Source: Bordetella trematum
GTDB lineage: Bacteria; Pseudomonadota; Gammaproteobacteria; Burkholderiales; Burkholderiaceae_B
Assembly (NCBI RefSeq): GCF_900078335.1
Contig: NZ_FKBR01000045.1
Coordinates: 124,001 to 188,000 of the forward strand
Length of the DNA: 64,000 nucleotides
Direction: 5' to 3'
The position numbers and the translations under genes are program-made. Positions 7,397 through 15,210 of this stretch are shown here, in pieces (position 1 is the first letter of the stretch; every line of letters begins with the position of its first letter). Below the pieces are notes generated by a model. That model saw only the letters and a program-made list of their open reading frames with translations. It was not told the origin of the DNA and ran no database searches.

Positions 7397-8725
7397 TCAG
7401 TGTTGATAGGGTGAGCGCATCGCCATGGCCGAACCCAGCGCGACCACGCCCAGCGCAATCAGATAGGCGATCACATAGGTCGGCTTCCCACCGCCCAGAT
7501 CCAGCAGGTAGATGGCCATGACCGGGGCGATGCCGCCGCCGATGGCGCCCGAGACCTGCACTCCCAGCGAGATCCCGCTGTAGCGCACTTCGGGCGGGAA
7601 CTGTGCCGAGAATAGCCCGGCTTCGGGCGAATACAGCAAGGCCTGCACGCCGGCGATGGCGATCGTCACCGCCAGCGCGATCAGGGCTGCATCGCGGCTA
7701 TCCAGCAAGGCGAAATACAGAGGGCTGTACAGGCCCAGCAACAAGCCCCCCAGCATGAAGATGCGGCGTTGGCCCACCCGGTCTGCCAGCATGCCCACCA
7801 GCGGGATCGTGAAAAAGGCCACGCCCGCGCCCACGATCACCGCTTCCAGGATCACGGCCTTTTCCAGGCCCAGAGAGGTGGTGGCATAGGTCAGGGAGAA
7901 CGTGGCCACGGTGTAGAACCAGGTCACTTCGGCAAAACGGGCGCCGATCACGGTGAGCAGCGGGCGGCGATGGTGGCGCAGCACCTCGGCGGCCGGCACG
8001 GCCACTTCCTTGCCGTGTGCCTTCATGTGTTCGAAATCGGGCGACTCATGCACCCGCACCCGGATGAAATAGCCCACCACCAGCAACACCACGCTGGCCA
8101 GGAACGGAATGCGCCATCCCCAGGACAACATGTCCTCTTCGGGCAGGCGCGCCACGGCGGCCATGGCCAGGGAGGACACCACCAGACCAGGCGCCATGCC
8201 CGCCTGCGGCAGGCTGCCGAAGAAACCTTTCTTGCCTTTGGGCGCATGTTCGACGGCCATCAGCACCGCGCCGCCCCATTCGCCGCCCACGGCAATGCCC
8301 TGGATGATGCGCATCAGCACCAGCAGCACCGCGGCCCAGTAGCCGATCTGCTCATAACTGGGAATCAGGCCGATCAGGATGGTTGGCACGCCCATCAGAA
8401 TCAGGCTCAGCAGCAGCATCTTCTTGCGCCCGATCTTGTCGCCGAAGTGGCCGAAGATCAGCCCGCCAAAGGGCCGGGCGAAGAAACCCACCGCATAGGT
8501 GGCGAAGGCAGCCAGCGTGCCCGTCAGGGGATCGAAGGCGGGGAAGAAAATCTTGTTGAAGATCAGTGCGGCCGCTGTGCCATAGAGGAAGTAGTCGTAC
8601 CACTCGATGGAGGTCCCGATCATGCTGGCCAGACCGACCACGCGAGGGTCGTTGCTGGGTGGCGCGTTGCGGGAGGACGAGGAGGCGGCAGTGGCGCTGA
8701 CCGCTGCGGGTTGGGAGGTGTTCAT
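7397..8725 (-). CDS. MHS-family (MFS) metabolite:H+ symporter
   Basis: A 442-residue MFS importer. The block GFFARPFGGLIFGHFGDKIGRKKML is the hallmark of the metabolite:H+ symporter group (ProP, KgtP, ShiA relatives), followed by RIIQGIAVGGEWGGAVLMAV, also typical. Twelve hydrophobic segments are visible. I choose ATG 8725 (MNTSQPAAV, with GGAG upstream) over the open frame back to 8785, because an operator-like palindrome at 8773-8788 overlaps the longer start. It is transcribed with the downstream enamidase-like gene and diverges from the cupin gene. Confidence 0.88.
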   Translation of the reverse strand: MNTSQPAAVSATAASSSSRNAPPSNDPRVVGLASMIGTSIEWYDYFLYGTAAALIFNKIFFPAFDPLTGTLAAFATYAVGFFARPFGGLIFGHFGDKIGRKKMLLLSLILMGVPTILIGLIPSYEQIGYWAAVLLVLMRIIQGIAVGGEWGGAVLMAVEHAPKGKKGFFGSLPQAGMAPGLVVSSLAMAAVARLPEEDMLSWGWRIPFLASVVLLVVGYFIRVRVHESPDFEHMKAHGKEVAVPAAEVLRHHRRPLLTVIGARFAEVTWFYTVATFSLTYATTSLGLEKAVILEAVIVGAGVAFFTIPLVGMLADRVGQRRIFMLGGLLLGLYSPLYFALLDSRDAALIALAVTIAIAGVQALLYSPEAGLFSAQFPPEVRYSGISLGVQVSGAIGGGIAPVMAIYLLDLGGGKPTYVIAYLIALGVVALGSAMAMRSPYQH

Positions 8726-8772
8726 GGTCTTGCTTGTCTCCGGCCGGAATGGCTTGCTGGTTTTTATGCTAA

Positions 8773-8788
8773 TTCTTGTATCCAAGAA
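8773..8788. promoter_or_regulatory. putative GntR operator, copy 3 (MHS promoter)
   Basis: TTCTTGTATCCAAGAA has perfect outer arms TTCTTG/CAAGAA around TATC and contains the TTGTATCCAAG core. It lies 48 bases upstream of the preferred MHS transporter start. Confidence 0.6.
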
Positions 8789-8802
8789 ACTGCATTATGT
8801 AT

Positions 8803-8814
8803 TCCAGATCTGGA
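8803..8814. repeat. perfect 12-bp palindrome in divergent promoter region
   Basis: TCCAGATCTGGA, self-complementary over 12 bases, sits between the two GntR-type sites. It differs from them and may be a site for another factor or chance. Confidence 0.3.
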
Positions 8815-8901
8815 GAAATCTACGAGAAAAAACGCTGAAAAGGCTGGGGTTTCCCCTAGTTGAGTGCGAAATAATGCCTTGAGACACTGCGGTTTCTTAA
8901 T

Positions 8902-8916
8902 TTTTGTATCCAAGAT
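8902..8916. promoter_or_regulatory. putative GntR operator, copy 4 (cupin promoter)
   Basis: TTTTGTATCCAAGAT carries the same TTGTATCCAAG core (8904-8914) as copy 3, 31 bases upstream of the cupin gene start at 8947. The surrounding 150 bases are AT-rich relative to the window. Confidence 0.6.
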
Positions 8917-8946
8917 CATTGTTAACGTGTCCAAAATGGAGAGCAT

Positions 8947-9390
8947 ATGAACACGCAGCCGCCGCTCGATCTGAGCCAGCACAACGCCCCGGAATATCGC
9001 AAGCCGGAATCGATGGAATGGGAGATGGGGCGCTTCAAGAACAAAACGAAGTTTCTGTTCCATACCCGGCCTGAACGGCCGACCGAGCCCAATGCGGGTT
9101 TTCTGCACTACGAGCCGGGAGCGGGCTTTCGTCTGCACAAACATGACTTCGCCCAGGTCTGGTACGTCATCGAAGGGCAGTTCAACATGGGGGGCAATAT
9201 CTACGGGCCGGGCACCGTGGTGTTTCATGCCGACCCGCACTATGAGGAGGCCATGACCACCGAGACCGGCGGCACGCTGTTTTTCGTGCAGTACCAGGGG
9301 CCCACCACCGGCGCCCGTCCGGTCTATGACGGCCGGATGAACATCAAGGGCGAGGTCAAGGAAGTCACCCAGCAGGATCTGGAACGCTAG
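8947..9390 (+). CDS. cupin-domain protein
   Basis: A 147-residue single-domain cupin. Motif 1 is visible as FRLHKHDFAQVWYVIEGQF (metal-type ligands H68 and H70 in LHKHD, with Glu further on) and motif 2 as PGTVVFHADPHYEEAMT. GGAG lies five to eight bases before the ATG. It is divergent from the MHS transporter and shares the putative GntR operators, so a role in the same catabolic pathway (isomerase, dioxygenase-like or binding function) is inferred. The sequence alone does not give the reaction. Confidence 0.8.
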   Translation: MNTQPPLDLSQHNAPEYRKPESMEWEMGRFKNKTKFLFHTRPERPTEPNAGFLHYEPGAGFRLHKHDFAQVWYVIEGQFNMGGNIYGPGTVVFHADPHYEEAMTTETGGTLFFVQYQGPTTGARPVYDGRMNIKGEVKEVTQQDLER

Positions 9391-9404
9391 GCGCGCCGTG
9401 CCGG

Positions 9405-9423
9405 GCCTGCCGTGCCGGCAGGC
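9405..9423. terminator. hairpin between convergent genes
   Basis: GCCTGCC (9405-9411) pairs with GGCAGGC (9417-9423) around a five-base loop, directly between the cupin stop and the protease stop. No T-run is present, so a terminator role is only suggested by position. Confidence 0.35.
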
Positions 9424-10236
9424 TCAGGCCGCCAGCGGGTAGGTGAACAGCCAGAAATGCAGCGTATTGAGCAGCAGGTGCGCCAGGACGGCGGCGGCCA
9501 GCCCTGCGCGTTGATAGGCCCAACCGTAGGCCAGGCCAGCGAGGCCCGCCAGTGCGACCATGAGCGGTCCGCCGGCGGCGTGCGCCAGGCCGAAAAGCAG
9601 TGCTGCGATCAGGCAGGCCCGCCATGGGCCCAGGCGCGGGGTGAGTTGCTGCTGTATATAGCCGCGAAACAGGGCTTCTTCGGCCAGCGTGACCAGCAAG
9701 GCATTGTTCAGCCACCAGATGAGGCTGTGCGACGGCCAGCCGGGCGCCCAGGCAATCGCGCCCATCAGCCACGCCAGGCCCAGACAGATCAGGCTGGCGC
9801 CCAGTCCGCCCGCCAGGGCCGTGCGCAAGGTGCACCTCAGCCCGCGCGCCAGCGGCGGGGCCGTCACCAAGAGTACCCACCATGCCAGCAGCGGCTTGTC
9901 CAGGTTCAGGTACATGCGCCAGGCGACGGCATCGGCCTTGAGCGGGCCGTCGATGACCAGGGGATTGTGAAAACCGGGCGCGACATGCAGGCTGAGCGCC
10001 ACTGCCAGCGCGACAAACAGTAGATGGCCCAGTGCGCGCCGTTCGTGCCGCAGGAGCCAGCCGCTCAGGCCCAGCAATGCCAGGGGCAGGGCTGCCAGTG
10101 GATCGAGCTGTCCTTCCCAGGCGGCGGCCGCCAATCCGCCGGCCAGCAGCGCGCCGGCCCAGGCTCGCGCTTGCGGCCACCACAGCAGGGCATAGGCCGG
10201 AAACAGCAGCGCCCAGGGCCAAGCGGGCGTCAGCAT
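9424..10236 (-). CDS. CPBP-family intramembrane metalloprotease
   Basis: A 270-residue protein with about eight membrane segments. The CPBP (Abi/CAAX-protease-like) motifs are present: E186-E187-x3-R191 (TLAEEALFRGYI), H219 (FGLAHA) and H253-x3-N257 (LAHLLLNTLHF). These residues form the glutamate-activated active site of the Rce1-like family. The substrate is unknown; family members act on prenylated proteins in eukaryotes and in bacteriocin immunity or maturation in bacteria, and nothing nearby hints at either. It is convergent with the cupin gene and divergent from the MAPEG gene. Confidence 0.85.
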   Translation of the reverse strand: MLTPAWPWALLFPAYALLWWPQARAWAGALLAGGLAAAAWEGQLDPLAALPLALLGLSGWLLRHERRALGHLLFVALAVALSLHVAPGFHNPLVIDGPLKADAVAWRMYLNLDKPLLAWWVLLVTAPPLARGLRCTLRTALAGGLGASLICLGLAWLMGAIAWAPGWPSHSLIWWLNNALLVTLAEEALFRGYIQQQLTPRLGPWRACLIAALLFGLAHAAGGPLMVALAGLAGLAYGWAYQRAGLAAAVLAHLLLNTLHFWLFTYPLAA

Positions 10237-10314
10237 GCCGGACCAGGGTGAGTTTGCGCCGCGCCGGTGGTAAGGTGGCGGCAGACTGGCCTATCGCCGG
10301 TTGCAGGAGGCGTC

Positions 10315-10689
10315 ATGACCCATATTGCGTGGTTGATGGTGGTGGCGGCATTGTTGCCGTTGGTGGCTTCGCTGGCCAGCAAGATCGCCGGCAAGGGCTT
10401 TGACAATCGCGAGCCGCGGGCCTGGCTGGGCAATCAGCGCGGCTGGCGTGCGCGGGCCGATGCCGCCCAGGCCAACAGTTTCGAGGCGCTGCCGTTCTTT
10501 TATGCAGCGGTGCTCTTTGCACTGTACCGCCAGGCGCCCGCCGCCCATCTGGGGGTGTTGATGGGCGCCTGGGTCGTGGTGCGGCTGGTTTATCTGGCCT
10601 TGTATGCCGGCGGCTACGGCACCTTGCGTTCATTGTGCTGGATCACCGCCTTCGTGCTGAACGTGATGATCCTGTTCGCGGGCCGCTGA
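10315..10689 (+). CDS. MAPEG-family inner-membrane protein
   Basis: A 124-residue protein with four hydrophobic segments. FDNREPRAWL...RADAAQANSFEALPFFYAAV contains the MAPEG landmark in which an N/E/F block (ANSFEALP) opens the second helix, as in the glutathione-binding membrane enzymes of eicosanoid metabolism and their bacterial relatives. The ATG at 10315 follows AGGAGG at ideal spacing; the frame opens earlier at 10267, but that start lacks a ribosome-binding site. The bacterial role is poorly defined (glutathione transferase/peroxidase-like activity is possible). Confidence 0.82.
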   Translation: MTHIAWLMVVAALLPLVASLASKIAGKGFDNREPRAWLGNQRGWRARADAAQANSFEALPFFYAAVLFALYRQAPAAHLGVLMGAWVVVRLVYLALYAGGYGTLRSLCWITAFVLNVMILFAGR

Positions 10690-10702
10690 GCCGCCTGCGG
10701 CT

Positions 10703-11146
10703 TCAGCGCCATTCGAAGACGGCGCTGGCCGTGCCGCTGCGGCCCACGCTGACGCGGGCGCTTTTATCGCTGCCGTTGGCGCTGGCCTTGACCGTGTAGG
10801 TGCCGGCCGGCAGATTGGCCAGCAGATAGGGCCCCTGCGAAACGGTGTCGAGCACGGTCTGGCCGGCGGCATTGCGGATCTGCACCGGCACGTCGGCCAG
10901 GAATTCGCCCCGGCCGTCGGGGCCGCGCTGCACGAAGGTCAGCATCAGCCGGTACTGGCGCGCCGCCGTCTTGAAGGCGCCGGATTGCCCGGCTCCGATG
11001 CCGCCGGAGAGAAACTGTACATCGCCTTGCTGCTGCACGTCGGGCAGTACGGGCAATTCGCTGTTCTGTGCCTGCACGGCCGGGCCGGCCAGCAAGGCTG
11101 CGCCGGCCAGGGCGGCGGTGGCAATGCGTGCGTGGAAGGTCTTCAT
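10703..11146 (-). CDS. small exported protein with carboxypeptidase-regulatory-like fold
   Basis: 147 residues starting MKTFHARIATAALAGAALLAGPAVQAQ, a clear signal peptide with cleavage after AQA. AAGGAG precedes the ATG. The mature part contains a hydrophobic/polar beta pattern (QYRLMLTFVQRGPDGRGEFLADVPVQIRNAAGQTVLD...GPYLLANLPAGTYTVKASANG), typical of Ig-like CarboxypepD_reg domains. A periplasmic or surface role is inferred. It lies 93 bases downstream of the NRDE gene on the same strand and is convergent with the MAPEG gene. Confidence 0.65.
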   Translation of the reverse strand: MKTFHARIATAALAGAALLAGPAVQAQNSELPVLPDVQQQGDVQFLSGGIGAGQSGAFKTAARQYRLMLTFVQRGPDGRGEFLADVPVQIRNAAGQTVLDTVSQGPYLLANLPAGTYTVKASANGSDKSARVSVGRSGTASAVFEWR

Positions 11147-11239
11147 TTCAGCAACTCCTTGTCGAAGGTCAATGGGCGGCAGACCACAGCCGGAGCCGAA
11201 GCATCGGCGACAGCCGGGCGCCATGCCCGGCGGCGTGCT

Positions 11240-12025
11240 TCAGTTCAGGCAGGGGCTGCGCTGCGGGCAGAACGCCAGGCGGGTCGCGCCGCTCTCCGAA
11301 GCATCGGGGGCAAAGCGCCGCTCATGCAGCTCGCCGCTGCCATTATCGCGCCAGAACAGCACGCTGGAGCAGCGCGTGCCATAGTTTGGGCTGACGATGA
11401 AAGGACTGCTCAGCAGGCGTTCCATTTCCAGTGAAACGCCCGTCTGGGGCAGCAGGTCGTCGGGGGCGGTCTGAGGGTCGCGCAACGCGTCGAACAGCGC
11501 CGCCAGATCCGGCTGGGCCGGCTGGGTCAGGGCATGGGCCACCCGTGCCTTCAGGCGTGTGAGCTTGGGCCAGGGCGTGTCCAGCAGGTGATTGGAAACG
11601 CCATACAGGCCCGGGCCCAGCGCCCGGGGAACGCCGCCCCGGTTGCTGTAGTACCAGCTTTGTTCGCGGTCGCCCACGATCAGATTGAAGCCGTTGTAGC
11701 GTGCGCCTTCGGCGGCCAGGTCGGCCAGATAGTCAGCCGGGCAAGCGTCGCTGCGCAGGAAGGCCTCGGTCAGGTGGCCGCGCGACGGGGCGTCGGCGAT
11801 CTGCCGGCCGCCTTCGCGATAATTGGTCAGCAGGGCGTAGCGGCCGTTGTCGGTCACGCCCATCCAGGTGCCGCCGGCCTGCAGATCCCTTCCTGCATAG
11901 AGCGCAGGTTCGCCCGGCCAGGCGCTGGCCGGGGCGGTCGGGCGGGCATGGAACTCATCGCGGTTCGAGGCGATAAGCAGCGGAATGCCGGGCAACTGGT
12001 GCAGGGCGATCACGGCCAGACACAT
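11240..12025 (-). CDS. NRDE-family protein (Ntn-hydrolase-like)
   Basis: 261 residues. The start MCLAVIALHQLPGIPLLIAS is followed directly by NRDEFHARPT (residues 21-30), the motif naming the NRDE (TANGO2-like) family, and by GGTWMGVTDNGRYALLTNYRE, another conserved block. Cys2 is positioned like an N-terminal nucleophile. The biochemical role in bacteria is unsettled (heme handling has been proposed for eukaryotic relatives). The ATG at 12025 nearly abuts the stop of the upstream YbaK gene (one base between), so the two are an operon. Confidence 0.85.
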   Translation of the reverse strand: MCLAVIALHQLPGIPLLIASNRDEFHARPTAPASAWPGEPALYAGRDLQAGGTWMGVTDNGRYALLTNYREGGRQIADAPSRGHLTEAFLRSDACPADYLADLAAEGARYNGFNLIVGDREQSWYYSNRGGVPRALGPGLYGVSNHLLDTPWPKLTRLKARVAHALTQPAQPDLAALFDALRDPQTAPDDLLPQTGVSLEMERLLSSPFIVSPNYGTRCSSVLFWRDNGSGELHERRFAPDASESGATRLAFCPQRSPCLN

Positions 12026-12026
12026 A

Positions 12027-12533
12027 TCAGGCCGCCTCGCGCACAATGGGCGCCACGCGCGGGCAGGCGATGCGGAAATAGTCGTCGGTGCGCAGCAGGA
12101 TGGAGGCGTCCAGGCGGCCCGCATTGAACACGATTTCATCGTGGCGCTCGCGCAGCGTCGGGTCGACCAGCAATTGCAGATCCGGATGGAAACTGAAGGG
12201 CGGGATCGCGCCGATTTCGCAACCGGTCAGTTCGCGCGCGAGGTCATGGGTGGCCAACGCGGCCTTTTTGCCGCCGGCGGCAAGGGCGATGGCCTGCAGG
12301 TCGGCCTGGGCGTCGGCCGGGAACACGGCCAGCACGTGGCTGCGCACGTTGGCGCTGACCTTGATGCGGCAGACCAGGGCCTTGGCGCCCTGGCTGATGG
12401 CGGTGCCGCGTATGGCGGCGACCTCGGCGGATTTGCCGGCAGCCTCGTGACGCAGGAGGCGGAAGTCGGCCTGCTGCGCGGTCAGCAGATCCTGCAGTTG
12501 CTGGAAAACATCCATGGCGGCGGAATCGGGCAA
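12027..12533 (-). CDS. YbaK/ProX-type aminoacyl-tRNA deacylase domain protein
   Basis: 168 residues of the YbaK/EbsC fold, which trans-edits mischarged tRNAs such as Ala- or Cys-tRNA(Pro). Landmarks are the Lys-containing block QGAKALVCRIK, GKKAALATHDLARELTGCEIGAIPPFSFHPD (the G-x-I-x-P loop lining the pocket) and the C-terminal SILLRTDDYFRI. It could start at 12533 or at MDVFQQL (12515). It is the first gene of a two-gene unit with the NRDE protein. A strong terminator for glpD lies just upstream of its start, so it needs its own promoter. Confidence 0.82.
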   Translation of the reverse strand: MPDSAAMDVFQQLQDLLTAQQADFRLLRHEAAGKSAEVAAIRGTAISQGAKALVCRIKVSANVRSHVLAVFPADAQADLQAIALAAGGKKAALATHDLARELTGCEIGAIPPFSFHPDLQLLVDPTLRERHDEIVFNAGRLDASILLRTDDYFRIACPRVAPIVREAA

Positions 12534-12557
12534 GAAAAAGGGGGCTGAAAGCCCCCC
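12532..12557 (-). terminator. intrinsic terminator of glpD
   Basis: On the minus strand GGGGGCT pairs with AGCCCCC around a three-base loop, followed at once by TTTTTCTT. It lies 18 bases after the glpD stop, the best intrinsic terminator in the first half of the window. Confidence 0.85.
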
Positions 12558-12575
12558 ATCATACGCCGCGTGGCG

Positions 12576-14171
12576 TCATTGCAGCCGGAAGGTGGCCGCC
12601 ACCTTGGCGAAGTCCTCCAGCGTGCGTTGCTGCCAGGCGCTGTCGTGGCCCAGTTCTTCGGCCAGCAGGCGGGCGACTTCCGGCGCGGCCAGCAGGGCTG
12701 CCTCGGCATCCAGAAAGAGCGCGCGGTTGCGGCGCGCCAGCACGTCCTCGACGGTGCGGGCCAGTTCGCAACGGGCGGCATAGCGCACGTGGGCCTCGCT
12801 CAGGCCGCTGGCATTGACCAGCATGCGGTCGGCGCCAGGCAGGGCGTGCAGGGTCGCCAGGTCGGTGCCGTAATAACTGTCCGGCGTGCCGGTGCGCGCC
12901 TCCAGCGTGTGGCCCGGCGCCGGGGCGCCGTGCAGACGCAGATCGGCGCTGCGGCAGGCGGCTTGCGGCAGCAACTGCTTGGAGATCGCCGTGTCGATCA
13001 CATCCTGGGCCATCTTGCGATAGGTCGTCCATTTGCCGCCGGTGACCGTGATCAGGCCGCTGGCCGACACCAGAATGGTGTGTTCGCGCGACAGGGATTT
13101 GGTGGCGGCTTCGCCCGTGGCCTTGACCAAGGGGCGCAATCCGGCCCATACGCTGGTGACATCGTCCAGCGTGGGCTTGCGGGTCAGGTAGCGGGCGGCG
13201 GTGGCCAGGATGAAATCCACCTCGCCGGGCTGGGGGCGCGGATCCAGGGGCAGATCCTGACGCGGGGTGTCGGTGGTGCCGACGATGGTGTGGCCGTTCC
13301 AGGGCACCATGAACAGCACGCGGCCGTCGGCAGTCTTGGGAATCAGGACGGCATCCGAGCCGGGCAGGAAACTGCGCGGCAGGGTGAGGTGCACCCCCTG
13401 GCTGGGCGCGACCAGGGTGGCGGCGTCGGCATTGTCCATGCGGCGCACGGCGTCGACCCAGACGCCGGTGGCGTTGATGATGCACTTTCCCTGGATGGCA
13501 TGCTCGGTGCCATCCAGGGCATCCCGGGTCTGCACGCCGGTGATGCGTCCGCTGGCATCGCGGCTCAGCCCCGTGACGCGCAGGTAGTTGACGGCGGTGC
13601 CGCCCAGGTCGAACAGCGTGCGCATCAGCGCCATGGCCAGGCGCGCATCGTCGAACTGGCCGTCGAAGTACAGCACGCCGCCGCGCAGGCGACGGCCTTG
13701 CACCACGGGGGCCAGCGTGCCGGCATGTTCCAGGGTTTCGTTGCGCGACAGCCAGCGGCTGGGCGACAGGTTCAGCTTGCCGGCCAGCATGTCGTACATC
13801 TTCAGCCCGGCGCCGTAAAACGGCTGATCCAGCAGGGAGTAGGCGGGCACCACAAAGCCCAGCGGCCATGCCAGGTGGGGCGCATTCTGGTTCAGCAGGC
13901 CGCGTTCGTGCAGCGCCTCGCGCACCAGGCTGATGTTGCCCTGGGCGAGATAGCGCACGCCGCCATGCACCAGCTTGGTCGCCTTGCTGGAGGTGCCGCG
14001 TGCGAAATCCTCGCCTTCGATCAGCAGGGTGCGAAAGCCGCGCGCGGCGGCATCGACCGCCGTGCCCAGGCCGGTGGCGCCGCCGCCGATGACGATCACG
14101 TCCCAGGGGTCAGGCGATTGCAGGCGATCCAGAAGTTGGGCGCGGGTGGCGGGAGGAACGGTAGGCTTCAT
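12576..14171 (-). CDS. glpD: aerobic glycerol-3-phosphate dehydrogenase GlpD
   Basis: A 531-residue FAD enzyme that oxidises glycerol-3-phosphate to dihydroxyacetone phosphate and feeds electrons to quinone at the inner membrane. The FAD-binding Rossmann motif is at the N-terminus (DVIVIGGGATGLGTAVDAAA), followed by FARGTSSKATKLVHGGVRYL, the GlpD signature. Later blocks include INATGVWVDAV and TVTGGKWTTYRKMAQD. Length is normal. It follows glpR on the same strand by 38 bases. No Shine-Dalgarno is visible before the ATG; instead there is an eight-C tract at 14187-14194. Confidence 0.96.
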   Translation of the reverse strand: MKPTVPPATRAQLLDRLQSPDPWDVIVIGGGATGLGTAVDAAARGFRTLLIEGEDFARGTSSKATKLVHGGVRYLAQGNISLVREALHERGLLNQNAPHLAWPLGFVVPAYSLLDQPFYGAGLKMYDMLAGKLNLSPSRWLSRNETLEHAGTLAPVVQGRRLRGGVLYFDGQFDDARLAMALMRTLFDLGGTAVNYLRVTGLSRDASGRITGVQTRDALDGTEHAIQGKCIINATGVWVDAVRRMDNADAATLVAPSQGVHLTLPRSFLPGSDAVLIPKTADGRVLFMVPWNGHTIVGTTDTPRQDLPLDPRPQPGEVDFILATAARYLTRKPTLDDVTSVWAGLRPLVKATGEAATKSLSREHTILVSASGLITVTGGKWTTYRKMAQDVIDTAISKQLLPQAACRSADLRLHGAPAPGHTLEARTGTPDSYYGTDLATLHALPGADRMLVNASGLSEAHVRYAARCELARTVEDVLARRNRALFLDAEAALLAAPEVARLLAEELGHDSAWQQRTLEDFAKVAATFRLQ

Positions 14172-14209
14172 GGCAGGGCAGGGAAAGGGGGGGGCCGGGC
14201 GGGTCGCCC

Positions 14210-14983
14210 TCAGGGCGTGCCGAGCGCAACATCGCAGCGCACGCCGGCATCGCGCAGCACCTGGCTCAGCTGCGGCCGGGGTTCGGCATCGGTGAAAAAG
14301 CGGTGGATGTGCGACATGGGTGCCAGTTCCACCATGGCCTGGCGCTGGAACTTGCTGCTGTCGGCAGCCAGCCAGACTTCGCGCGATTGTTCGATGATGC
14401 AGCGCGCCACCCGCACTTCGCGGAAGTCGAAGTCGCGCAGGGTGCCGTCGGCCTCGATCCCGGAAATCCCGATCAGGCCGATATCGACCTTGAATTGGCG
14501 GATGAAGTCGATGGTGGCCTCGCCGGTGATGCCACGGTCGCGCGGACGCACCACACCTCCGGCCACGATGACTTCGCAGTCCGGGTTGTCCGACAGAATG
14601 TCGGCCACATGCAGGTTGTTGGTGATCACGCGCAGGCCGCGGTGGCGCAGCAGCGCCCGCGCAATGGCCTCTGTGGTGGTGCCGATATTGATCAGCAGCG
14701 AACAGCCGTCGGGAACGGCGGCGGCGACCGCTTCGGCGATGCGGCGCTTGCCGTCGGCATGCAGGCCCTGGCGCTGACGATAGGCGATGTTCTCGATGGT
14801 GGACGCTTCGATGCGCACGCCGCCATGAAAGCGCGACAGCATGCCGGCCTCGGAGAGCAGATTGACATCGCGGCGCACCGTCTGGAGGGTGACGTCGAAG
14901 GTGCGTGCCAGTTCCTCGATCGAGGCCGAACCCTGCGACCGGACCAGTTCGAGCAGGGCGCTTTGACGGGGGTTGAGTGTCAT
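14210..14983 (-). CDS. glpR: DeoR-family repressor, GlpR-like
   Basis: 257 residues from MTLNPRQSALLELV. The N-terminal helix-turn-helix (SASIEELARTFDVTLQTVRR then DVNLLSEAGMLSRFHGGV) is the DeoR type, and the C-terminal part is the DeoRC sugar-phosphate-sensing domain (INIGTTTEAIARALL, GLIGISGIEADGTLRDFD). Position directly upstream of glpD identifies it as the glycerol-3-phosphate repressor. ATG 14983 is preferred; the frame opens at 15004. An inverted pair of AAGCGAAA/TTTCGCTT elements lies just upstream and suggests autoregulation. Confidence 0.9.
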   Translation of the reverse strand: MTLNPRQSALLELVRSQGSASIEELARTFDVTLQTVRRDVNLLSEAGMLSRFHGGVRIEASTIENIAYRQRQGLHADGKRRIAEAVAAAVPDGCSLLINIGTTTEAIARALLRHRGLRVITNNLHVADILSDNPDCEVIVAGGVVRPRDRGITGEATIDFIRQFKVDIGLIGISGIEADGTLRDFDFREVRVARCIIEQSREVWLAADSSKFQRQAMVELAPMSHIHRFFTDAEPRPQLSQVLRDAGVRCDVALGTP

Positions 14984-14994
14984 AACCGCATCAT

Positions 14995-15050
14995 AAAACA
15001 ACAAAAGCGAAAGTACATAATGCTATCAGCGCTTTGTTTTGTTTTCGCTT
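14995..15050. promoter_or_regulatory. putative GlpR operator region
   Basis: AAGCGAAA (15005-15012) and its exact complement TTTCGCTT (15043-15050) are separated by 30 bases and embedded in A-rich and T-rich runs (AAAACAACAAAAGCGAAAG and GCTTTGTTTTGTTTTCGCTT). The region is directly upstream of glpR and looks like paired DeoR-type sites around the promoter. Confidence 0.5.
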
Positions 15051-15210
15051 CATGTCATATATCGAATTTCTTGGTGAAATCCGAACACCCGACGGACGTG
15101 CCGTGCTCATCGCAGCGGCCCCGGGACGCTGCGCTGCATCCGGAACAGGACCGGCGTGCCGGCCGGGCGTGGCGCGGCGCGGCGGTCGCAAACGCGTCGT
15201 TGCGCGTCGA

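Noticed and set aside
12570-14777. 735-codon plus-strand open frame opposite glpD and glpR
   Set aside because: Spans two real minus-strand genes and their gap; no ribosome-binding site and no recognisable domain.
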